Source: Gemmatimonadaceae bacterium (GTDB lineage Bacteria > Gemmatimonadota > Gemmatimonadetes > Gemmatimonadales > Gemmatimonadaceae). Taken from it: DNA of 5,426 nucleotides. The position numbers and the translations under genes are program-made. The notes under the pieces were generated by a model, which saw only the letters and a list, made by a program, of their open reading frames with translations, did not search any database and had not been told where the DNA came from. The DNA is taken from NCBI GenBank assembly GCA_025453855.1, contig JALOPO010000143.1, positions 1 to 5,426 on the forward strand, given 5' to 3'. Position 1 is the stretch's first letter. Every line of letters starts with the position of its first letter. Below are positions 1 through 5,426 of the stretch, piece after piece.

Positions 1-1391
1 AGCCCGCCGGTGAGGCGCGGCACCACCGGCGCGGGTGCATCGCCATCGGTGCGCGGCTTCATGTACATCGTCGCCACCACGCCGAGGTAGTAGCCGGCCG
101 AGACGACCGAGGCGAGCACGAGGATCACCGCCAGGCGCACGAGCGGCCCTGGTGCCTCCATGGCCGCGCGCAGCACGTACCACTTCGCGAAGAAGCCCAT
201 GCCGCCCGCGATCGGGAAGCCGAGGAAGGAGAGCATGAAGACGCTCATCGCCGCCGCGAGCCCCGGGCGCACGTGCACCAGGCCGGCGAGATCGTCGAGC
301 GTCGTCTGCCTCTCCACGCCGCCCGAGACGATCGTCAGCACACCGAAGGCGCCGAGCGTCGCGATCGTGTACGCCAGCCCGTAGAAGACGATGGCCGCGG
401 TGGCCTCGGCGGTGCCGGTGGCGATCGCGACGAGCAGGTAGCCCGCATGCGCGACGCTCGAGTAGGCGAGCATGCGCTTCACGTTCTTCTGCGACAGGGC
501 GAGCACGTTGCCGGCGACCATCGTGATCGCGGCCAGCATCCAGGCGGCGGGATACCACGTCTGGAAGGCAGGGCCGAGCGCCTCGGTCACGATGCGCGCG
601 AGGGCGGCGAAGGCGGCGACCTTCACCCCCGCCGCCATGAACGCCGTGTACGGCGTGGGCGCACCCTGGTAGACGTCGGGTGCCCACATGTGGAACGGCA
701 CCGCGGCGACCTTGAAGGCGAAGCCGACGAAGAGCAGCGCCGTACCGGCGACGAGCAGCGGGTCACCGGCCAGCTGGCGCGTGCGGATGGCGTCGGCGAT
801 GGCCGCGAACTGCGTCGCCCCCGTGGCGCCGTAGATGAGCGCCATGCCGTAGACCATGAAGGCCGTCGAGAAGGCGCCGAGGAGGAAGTACTTGATCGCG
901 GCCTCGGACGACCCGGGACGGCTGCGATCGAGGCCGGCGAGCACGAACACGGCGACGGTCATCACCTCGATGCCGAGGAAGACGAGCGTCAGGTCGCGCG
1001 CGGCGCCGAGGAGGATCATGCCGGCGGCCGACAGGAGCACGAGTGCCGGCGGCTCGGGCGCGGTGAGGATCGCGCCGCCGTTGTAGTCCATCGCCAGTGC
1101 CAGCGTACCGAGGACCGCGACGAGCACGATGCCGGTCATCGCCCAGCGGAAGCCGTCGGCCGCGATGGCGGCCGCGGCATCGATGCGTGGCGCCTGCAGC
1201 GCGAGCCAGGTGGCCGCGACCAGTGCCGCGAGGGCGACGAGCATCGCCACCACGTGCACGCGACGCGTGTGGGCCGCGCTCTCGGCCGGCCAGACGGCGT
1301 AGAGCAGGACGAGGAGTGCGCCACCACCGAGCACGAGGTCGGGGAGCAGCGCGAGCGAGAGCGGCAGGCCGCCGATCAGTGCGCTCCCCAT
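1..1391 (-). CDS. nuoN: NADH-quinone oxidoreductase subunit N (3' end cut by window edge)
   Basis: NuoN (ND2 homologue) is the antiporter-like subunit of complex I nearest the quinone module. The window holds 463 codons with no stop. E. coli NuoN has about 485 residues, so only the last few dozen codons should be missing. The ATG at 1391-1389 shares its A with the nuoM TGA (TGATG), implying reinitiation or coupling; no clear Shine-Dalgarno is visible. The N-terminus reads MGSALIGGLPLSLALLPDLV, typical of TM1. Ion-path residues are all present: Glu142 in FLGIEVMTVAVFVLAGL (E. coli Glu133), Lys167 in AAIKYFLLGAFSTA (Lys158), Lys227 in GFAFKVAAVPFHMWAPDVYQ (Lys217), Lys257 in AAGVKVAAFAAL (Lys247), and Lys403 in GGMGFFAKWYVL (Lys395). 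The block SQKNVKRMLAYSSVAHAGY precedes TM10 as usual. One oddity is the TM12 break, GFPIAGGMGFFAK, which looks two residues longer than the common form. The frame is easily missed because it has no stop inside the window. Confidence 0.97.
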   Translation of the reverse strand, partial: MGSALIGGLPLSLALLPDLVLGGGALLVLLYAVWPAESAAHTRRVHVVAMLVALAALVAATWLALQAPRIDAAAAIAADGFRWAMTGIVLVAVLGTLALAMDYNGGAILTAPEPPALVLLSAAGMILLGAARDLTLVFLGIEVMTVAVFVLAGLDRSRPGSSEAAIKYFLLGAFSTAFMVYGMALIYGATGATQFAAIADAIRTRQLAGDPLLVAGTALLFVGFAFKVAAVPFHMWAPDVYQGAPTPYTAFMAAGVKVAAFAALARIVTEALGPAFQTWYPAAWMLAAITMVAGNVLALSQKNVKRMLAYSSVAHAGYLLVAIATGTAEATAAIVFYGLAYTIATLGAFGVLTIVSGGVERQTTLDDLAGLVHVRPGLAAAMSVFMLSFLGFPIAGGMGFFAKWYVLRAAMEAPGPLVRLAVILVLASVVSAGYYLGVVATMYMKPRTDGDAPAPVVPRLTGG

Positions 1392-2935
1392 CAGCGCGAC
1401 CCCAGCGGCAGCGGGAGCGACATGGGATCGACGCTGGTGGCGCGCACCGTCTCGATGAGGCGGAGCGTCTGCGGTCGCGTGCGATCGAGCATGGGCGCGG
1501 GAGCGAGACCGAGGGCGAGGATGGCGACCACGAACGCGCCCATGACCACCGCCTCGCGCGTGCCGAGATCGCGCAGCGGTGCGGCGCGCTCGACGGCGGG
1601 GCCGAAGAGCGTGCGCTGGACCGCCCAGAGGAGCGCGGCGGCGGCGAGGATCACGCCGATGGTCGCGAGGAGCACGAGGTAGGGGTACGGACCGTACGCG
1701 CCGAGGAGCACGAGGAACTCGCCGACGAATCCGTTCGTCCCCGGCAGCCCGACGTTCGCGAGCACGAGGAGCACGACCACCGACGAGAGCGCAGGGAGCG
1801 TGCGTGCCAGCCCACCGAGCGCGGCGAAGCCGTCGTTCGCCCCGAGGCGATCGCGCAGGATGCCGAGCACGACGAACATGCCGCCGGTGGTGATGCCGGC
1901 GTTGAGCATCACCATCAGCGCCCCCTGCACCGACTCGGGGGTGAACGCCGCGAGCCCCACGACCACGAAGCCGAGGTGCGCGACCGAGGCATACGACATC
2001 ACGCGCCGGAAGTCGGGCTGCACCAGCGCGACGAGCGACCCGTGCAGGATGGCGGCGACGCCGAGCGCCATGAGGACGAGGCGCACCACGGGGTGCATCG
2101 CCGCCGCGGGAAAGAGCGGCATGGCGATGGCGAGCATGCCGTAGGTGCCGACCTTGATGCCGAGCGCCGTCGCGGCCACGGCCGGCGACTCGCCCTGCGC
2201 GTCGGGGAGCCAGGTGTGGAAGGGGACGAGCGCGCTCTTCACGAGGAAGGCCGCCGCGAAGGCTCCGAAGCACCAGAGCTGCGCGGTGAGCGACATGGGC
2301 CGCGTGGCGAGCGCCTCCATCACCTGCGGGAGCACGGTGGTGCCCGTCATCCGCACCACGTGGAGGATCGCCACCAGCATGAGGAGCGAGCCGACGAGCG
2401 TGTAGATGAAGAACGTCGTCGCCGCGCGCGGTCCGCGTGCGCTCCCCCAGGCACCGATGAGGAAGTAGAGCGGCACCAGCATCAGCTCCCACGCGAGGTA
2501 GAAGACGAGCAGGTCGCCCGCGAGGAAGATGCCGAGGATGCCGGCGCTGAGGAGGAGCACCTGCGCATGGAAGGCGCGCGGGCGCACGGCATCGTCGGCG
2601 GGGCCGCAGGCGAGGAGCGCGAGCGGCATGAGCCAGGCGGTGAGCAGGATCATGGGGAGCGACACGCCGGTCGCCGTGAGGCGCAGGCGCGTGCCGAACT
2701 CCTCGATCCACGGATGATCGGCCGTGAAGCCCGCACTCCCCGCGGCGGGCACGAGCCACCAGCAGGTGGTCGCGAGCAGCGCCACCGTGAAGAGCACGAC
2801 GAGCGAGAGCGGACGCGCGAGGCGCGCATCGCCCGGCAGGACCCAGACGATGATCGCCGCGATCACCGGGAGCACGAGCAGCGCCGGCAGGAGCCACTCC
2901 GCGCGCATGCCGAGCGAGAGCAGGAGGTCGGTCAT
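1391..2935 (-). CDS. nuoM: NADH-quinone oxidoreductase subunit M
   Basis: NuoM (ND4 homologue) is the middle antiporter-like proton-pumping subunit of complex I, lying between NuoL and NuoN in the membrane arm. It has 514 residues (E. coli about 509) and about 14 hydrophobic helices. Core residues are present: Glu150 in YLAWELMLVPLYFLIGAWG (E. coli Glu144), Lys233 in FLVKSALVPFHTWLPDA (Lys234), Lys261 in ALGIKVGTYGML (Lys265), His320 in ASVAHLGF (His322), and Glu406 in GLPGTNGFVGEFLVLLG (Glu407). Three deviations stand out. Ala346 in MLNAGITTGG replaces the usual TM11 His (E. coli His348). The stretch from Asp245 to Lys261 is 3 residues shorter than in E. coli. Arg310 replaces Lys in the usual D.KR motif. 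The ATG at 2935-2933 overlaps the nuoL stop (ATGA) and is preferred over Met10. A much longer upstream open frame runs antiparallel to nothing real: it is nuoL read out of frame. The stop shares one base with the nuoN start. Confidence 0.97.
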   Translation of the reverse strand: MTDLLLSLGMRAEWLLPALLVLPVIAAIIVWVLPGDARLARPLSLVVLFTVALLATTCWWLVPAAGSAGFTADHPWIEEFGTRLRLTATGVSLPMILLTAWLMPLALLACGPADDAVRPRAFHAQVLLLSAGILGIFLAGDLLVFYLAWELMLVPLYFLIGAWGSARGPRAATTFFIYTLVGSLLMLVAILHVVRMTGTTVLPQVMEALATRPMSLTAQLWCFGAFAAAFLVKSALVPFHTWLPDAQGESPAVAATALGIKVGTYGMLAIAMPLFPAAAMHPVVRLVLMALGVAAILHGSLVALVQPDFRRVMSYASVAHLGFVVVGLAAFTPESVQGALMVMLNAGITTGGMFVVLGILRDRLGANDGFAALGGLARTLPALSSVVVLLVLANVGLPGTNGFVGEFLVLLGAYGPYPYLVLLATIGVILAAAALLWAVQRTLFGPAVERAAPLRDLGTREAVVMGAFVVAILALGLAPAPMLDRTRPQTLRLIETVRATSVDPMSLPLPLGSR

Positions 2936-4992
2936 GCGCCGCGGAACATGAGGAAGGCGACGAGCGCGAGTGCCCCGCCCGCGATGGCCCACGCGTATCC
3001 ACCGGCGACGCCCGCCTGCAGCTGCCCGCCGACCCACGAGACGATGCGCAGCGCGTGCGCGCTGCCGCTCGTGAGCGCGCCGCGGAGCAGCCCCTCGTCG
3101 AGGCCGCGCCAGAGCACCTTGCGCGACGTGGCGACGATCGGGCCGGTCACGCCGCGCGCGATCGCGGCATCGATGAAGTAGTCGTTGGCGAGCACGCGAC
3201 CGATGCCCTGTTCCGGTGCGCTCTCGACCTTCGTCACGAGCGCCGCCGGCTTGAGCAGCACGAAGGCGGTTGCGATCCCGGCCAGCGCCACCGCGACCGC
3301 GACGCCGATGAGCACGTACTCGGTCGCATGCTCGAGGTGCGCGCCGCGCGCGAGCGTCGCCATGGGCGCCTCGACGACCGGGGCGAGCCAGTGCCCGAGC
3401 TGCTCGACCGGCCCGATGGGGAGCACCGCCGGGAGCTCGAGCCACCCACCGACGAGCGTGAGCGCGCCGAGCACGAGGAGCGGGAGGCGCATCGACCACG
3501 GCGACTCGTGCAGTGCGGCCTCCGCCGCATCGCCGCTGCGGAAGGTGCCGGTGAAGGCATAGCGCATGAGGCGCGTCATGTAGACGGCGGTGACGAAGGC
3601 CGTGACCACCCCGATGCCGTAGGCGAACCAGAGCCAGACGCTCCCCGGCACACCGAGGAGCGACGCCTGCGCGATGGGCGCATCGGCGGCCCCGGCCCGC
3701 GCGGCGAGCGAGCCAAGGATGGCGTCCTTCGAGAAGAAGCCGGCGAGCGGCGGCACACCCGCGATCGCCAGCGTCGCGATCCACATGAGCGCGTTGGTGA
3801 CCGGCAGGCGGCGCGCGAGGCCACCCATGTTGCGCAGGTCCTGCGCATCGGCATCGACGTGCGCATGATGCAGCGCGTCGTGCATGGCGTGGATGACCGC
3901 GCCGGCGCCAAGGAAGAGGAGCGCCTTGAAGAAGGCGTGCGTGACGAGGTGGAACATGGCGGCCGTGTACGCCCCCGCGCCCGCGGCCATGAACATGTAG
4001 CCGAGCTGCGAGACGGTGGAGTACGCGAGGACCTTCTTGATGTCCCACTGCTTGAGGCCCACGAGTCCGGCCCAGATGGCCGTCACCGCTCCGACGACCA
4101 TGACCACCAGCGAGGCCACCGGCGCTGCCGCGAAGAGCGCGCCCATGCGCACGACGAGGTAGATGCCCGCGGTGACCATGGTCGCGGCGTGGATGAGCGC
4201 CGAGACGGGCGTGGGGCCCGCCATGGCATCGGGCAGCCAGACGTAGAGCGGGAGCTGCGCGCTCTTGCCGGCGCAGCCGAGGAAGAGGAAGAGGCAGGCT
4301 GCGGTCGCCACGGCCACCGGGAGCTCGCCGTGCCGCGCCACGATCTCGGCGATGTCGAGCGTGCCGAGATTGGCGAACAGCAGGAACATGCCGATGAGGA
4401 GCCCGAAGTCGCCGATGCGATTGGTGACGAAGGCCTTCTTCCCTGCCACGGCGTTCGCGGTCTCGCTGAACCAGAAGCCGATCAGCAGGTACGAGGCGAG
4501 CCCCACACCCTCCCACCCGACGAAGAGCACGGGGAGCGAGGCGCCGAGCACCAGCACCAGCATGAAGGCGACGAACAGGTTCAGGTACGCGAAGTAGCGC
4601 GCGTAGCCCGCGTCGCTGGCCATGTAGCCGGCGCTGTAGAGATGGATGAGCGTGCCGATGCCGGTGATGACGAGCACCATCACGGCGCTCAGCCGGTCGA
4701 GCGCGAGCGTCCAGTCGACGCGCAGGTCACCGGCGGCCATCCAGGTGCCGAGCGTGGCGCGCAGGCCGGCCGGATCGGCGGCGACCTGCAGCACGAGCAG
4801 CACGCCGACCACGAAGGCGGCGACCATCACGCCGACGCCGATCGCCGCCACGGTGGTACGGCGCGCCGGCGTCACCGGCGCCGACGGATCGCGCCACGCC
4901 GGGACCAGCGAGAGCGCGCCGTTGAGGAGGAAGCCCAGGAGTGGCAGCGCGGGGAGGAGCCAGAGCGCCGGGGCCGGGAGCACAGGGGGCAT
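2932..4992 (-). CDS. nuoL: NADH-quinone oxidoreductase subunit L
   Basis: NuoL (ND5 homologue) is the distal antiporter-like proton-pumping subunit of complex I. The protein has 686 residues, against about 613 in E. coli. The extra length is about 17 residues near the N-terminus, about 9 in a loop around 370-387, and about 50 in the C-terminal third. Key ion-path residues are present: Glu161 in GWEGVGLASYLLIGFW (E. coli Glu144), Asp195 (Asp178), Lys243 in AGKSAQLPLYVWLPDAM (Lys229), His268 in LIHAATM (His254), His348, His352 and Lys356 in FHLVTHAFFK (His334, His338, Lys342), and Lys422-Asp423 in FFSKDAIL (Lys399-Asp400). The DIKKVLAYSTVSQLGY block before TM10 is canonical. Residues about 615-645 (LWRGLDEGLL and neighbours) fit the long lateral amphipathic helix, and the last 25 residues form the anchoring helix. 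The ATG follows nuoK by 21 bases. The TGA stop overlaps the nuoM ATG by 4 bases. The SAQLPLYVWLPDAM form and the nuo context argue against an Mrp antiporter subunit. Confidence 0.98.
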   Translation of the reverse strand: MPPVLPAPALWLLPALPLLGFLLNGALSLVPAWRDPSAPVTPARRTTVAAIGVGVMVAAFVVGVLLVLQVAADPAGLRATLGTWMAAGDLRVDWTLALDRLSAVMVLVITGIGTLIHLYSAGYMASDAGYARYFAYLNLFVAFMLVLVLGASLPVLFVGWEGVGLASYLLIGFWFSETANAVAGKKAFVTNRIGDFGLLIGMFLLFANLGTLDIAEIVARHGELPVAVATAACLFLFLGCAGKSAQLPLYVWLPDAMAGPTPVSALIHAATMVTAGIYLVVRMGALFAAAPVASLVVMVVGAVTAIWAGLVGLKQWDIKKVLAYSTVSQLGYMFMAAGAGAYTAAMFHLVTHAFFKALLFLGAGAVIHAMHDALHHAHVDADAQDLRNMGGLARRLPVTNALMWIATLAIAGVPPLAGFFSKDAILGSLAARAGAADAPIAQASLLGVPGSVWLWFAYGIGVVTAFVTAVYMTRLMRYAFTGTFRSGDAAEAALHESPWSMRLPLLVLGALTLVGGWLELPAVLPIGPVEQLGHWLAPVVEAPMATLARGAHLEHATEYVLIGVAVAVALAGIATAFVLLKPAALVTKVESAPEQGIGRVLANDYFIDAAIARGVTGPIVATSRKVLWRGLDEGLLRGALTSGSAHALRIVSWVGGQLQAGVAGGYAWAIAGGALALVAFLMFRGA

Positions 4993-5013
4993 GAAGTGGG
5001 GGATCGGGCGGGA
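4993..5013 (-). other. nuoK-nuoL intergenic spacer
   Basis: This 21-base spacer is the only gap between genes in the window. On the coding strand it is rich in C and contains no GGAG- or GAGG-like Shine-Dalgarno sequence. It shows no -10/-35 promoter elements and no hairpin that I can see. It is in the same frame as both nuoK and nuoL. NuoL translation probably depends on ribosomes that have just finished nuoK, or on a leader-independent mode of initiation; this is inference. Confidence 0.5.
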
Positions 5014-5307
5014 TCAGCCGCGCAGGAGCCGGATCCGTCCCAGGTCGACCGTGCGGTAGTGCCGGAAGACGCTGATGACGATCGCGAGCCCGATGGCGGC
5101 TTCGGCGGCGGCCACCGTCATCACGAGGACGACGAAGACCTGCCCGCTCGTGCCGTGCAGGCGGGAGAAGGCGACCAGCGTGAGGTTCACGGCGTTGAGC
5201 ATGAGCTCCACGCACATGAACAGCAGGAGGGCGTTGCGGTGCACGAGCACGCCGGCCACGCCGATGGAGAAGAGGATCGCCGAGACGATCAGCGCCTCGC
5301 GGATCAC
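5014..5307 (-). CDS. nuoK: NADH-quinone oxidoreductase subunit K
   Basis: NuoK (ND4L homologue) is a 97-residue membrane subunit of complex I, close to the usual length of about 100. It has three transmembrane helices at roughly residues 5-22, 27-48 and 57-82. It contains the family signature around HRNALLLFMCVELMLNAVNL and the later block MTVAAAEAAIGLAIVI. The two buried glutamates of the proton path are present: Glu34 in TM2 (E. coli Glu36) and Glu69 in TM3 (E. coli Glu72). Arg24 sits in the TM1-TM2 loop where the family carries conserved arginines. The start is GTG, supported by a GAGGTG site 5 bases upstream and by the GTGA overlap with the nuoJ stop, which suggests coupled translation. 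The TGA stop at 5014-5016 is followed by a 21-base gap before nuoL. The basic C-terminal tail (RHYRTVDLGRIRLLRG) should face the cytoplasm. Confidence 0.97.
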   Translation of the reverse strand: MIREALIVSAILFSIGVAGVLVHRNALLLFMCVELMLNAVNLTLVAFSRLHGTSGQVFVVLVMTVAAAEAAIGLAIVISVFRHYRTVDLGRIRLLRG

Positions 5308-5426
5308 GACCGCACCTCGTGCTGCGCCGAGCGCTTGGCGAGGACGACCGACCCGATCACCGCCACCAGCAGCAGGAGCGAGGTGACCTCGAAGGCGATG
5401 ATGTGCGTGGTGAAGAGCGCGCTCGC
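5304..5426 (-). CDS. nuoJ: NADH-quinone oxidoreductase subunit J, C-terminal fragment (cut by window edge)
   Basis: Only the last 40 codons and the TGA stop (5306-5304) are present; the 5' part lies beyond base 5426. NuoJ (ND6 homologue) is a small membrane subunit of complex I that sits next to NuoK and helps connect the quinone site to the antiporter-like subunits. The visible peptide begins ASALFTTHIIAFEV and continues as a hydrophobic helix with a run of leucines and valines, then a short basic and polar tail (LAKRSAQHEVRS). This matches the family's last transmembrane helix, usually of the form LFT..L.PFE..S.LLLVA..G...LA.R. The position directly upstream of nuoK and the 4-base stop/start overlap agree with the standard nuoJ-nuoK order. 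The fragment is short, so the assignment rests on this motif plus context. Confidence 0.88.
   Translation of the reverse strand, partial: ASALFTTHIIAFEVTSLLLLVAVIGSVVLAKRSAQHEVRS
5313..5318 (-). promoter_or_regulatory. Shine-Dalgarno site for nuoK
   Basis: On the minus strand this reads GAGGTG, a good match to the anti-Shine-Dalgarno complement, with 5 bases before the GTG start at 5307-5305. It lies inside the nuoJ coding sequence. It supports the GTG codon as the real nuoK start, since no ATG is available there. Confidence 0.65.

Noticed and set aside
273..1682. 469-codon plus-strand open frame
   Set aside because: It is antisense to nuoN and the end of nuoM, with the same shadow composition and no family resemblance.
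1097..3181. 694-codon plus-strand open frame encoding a highly charged protein
   Set aside because: It lies fully antisense to nuoL, nuoM and nuoN, has low-complexity Arg/Glu/His composition and no recognisable domain. It is explained by the GC-rich codon use of the opposite strand.
2936..4516. 527-codon upstream extension of the nuoM frame on the minus strand
   Set aside because: This is nuoL read in another frame. The peptide is Arg/Ala-rich with no transmembrane character, and NuoM homology begins exactly at the ATG at 2935.
2932..4992. Possible Mrp-type Na+/H+ antiporter subunit instead of NuoL
   Set aside because: MrpA is longer with extra C-terminal domains, and the neighbours nuoJ, nuoK, nuoM and nuoN plus the C-terminal lateral-helix region fit complex I.
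4993..5013. Internal promoter for nuoLMN in the nuoK-nuoL gap
   Set aside because: The gap is only 21 bases, GC-rich and without -10-like AT-rich sequence.
1..5426. A novel defence, mobile or regulatory system hidden in the window
   Set aside because: All sequence except 21 bases is accounted for by five complex I genes. I saw no inverted terminal repeats, direct-repeat arrays, tRNA-like folds or foreign-looking composition.

Overview
The window is the distal part of a bacterial nuo operon, which encodes the proton-pumping NADH:quinone oxidoreductase (respiratory complex I). Every supported gene lies on the minus strand, so transcription runs from base 5426 towards base 1. The order is nuoJ (3' end only), nuoK, nuoL, nuoM, nuoN (3' end cut off). 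Two of the five genes run off the window: nuoJ at the high-coordinate edge and nuoN at the low-coordinate edge. NuoN is missing only its last few dozen codons.

Layout along the minus strand: nuoJ ends at 5304 and overlaps the GTG start of nuoK by 4 bases (GTGA). NuoK ends at 5014, and a 21-base gap, the only gene-free stretch, precedes nuoL (4992-2932). NuoL and nuoM overlap by 4 bases (ATGA), and nuoM and nuoN by 1 base (TGATG). I see no RNA gene, mobile element, CRISPR array, terminator or internal promoter. The plus strand carries long open frames, but they are arginine-, glutamate- and histidine-rich antisense shadows of GC-rich coding sequence.

How the genes work together: NuoJ and NuoK are small membrane subunits near the quinone-binding end of the membrane arm. 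NuoN, NuoM and NuoL are the three antiporter-like subunits, lined up along the arm with NuoL at the tip. Together they couple quinone reduction to proton pumping. Nearly all ion-path glutamates, lysines and histidines of NuoK, NuoL and NuoN are in place, so these look functional. NuoM keeps its core charged residues but differs from the usual family pattern at three places: a His to Ala change in TM11, a short TM7-TM8 segment, and Arg for Lys before TM10.

Organism: the DNA is very GC-rich (about 70% by eye), and leucine is often CTC as well as CTG. The tight nuoJKLMN order occurs in many free-living aerobic bacteria. Gemmatimonadota is my low-confidence guess from the general look of the proteins and codon use. 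Myxococcota, Actinomycetota and Deinococcota cannot be excluded. This is a core respiratory locus, and I found no sign of a new kind of system. The points worth a second look are subunit-level deviations.
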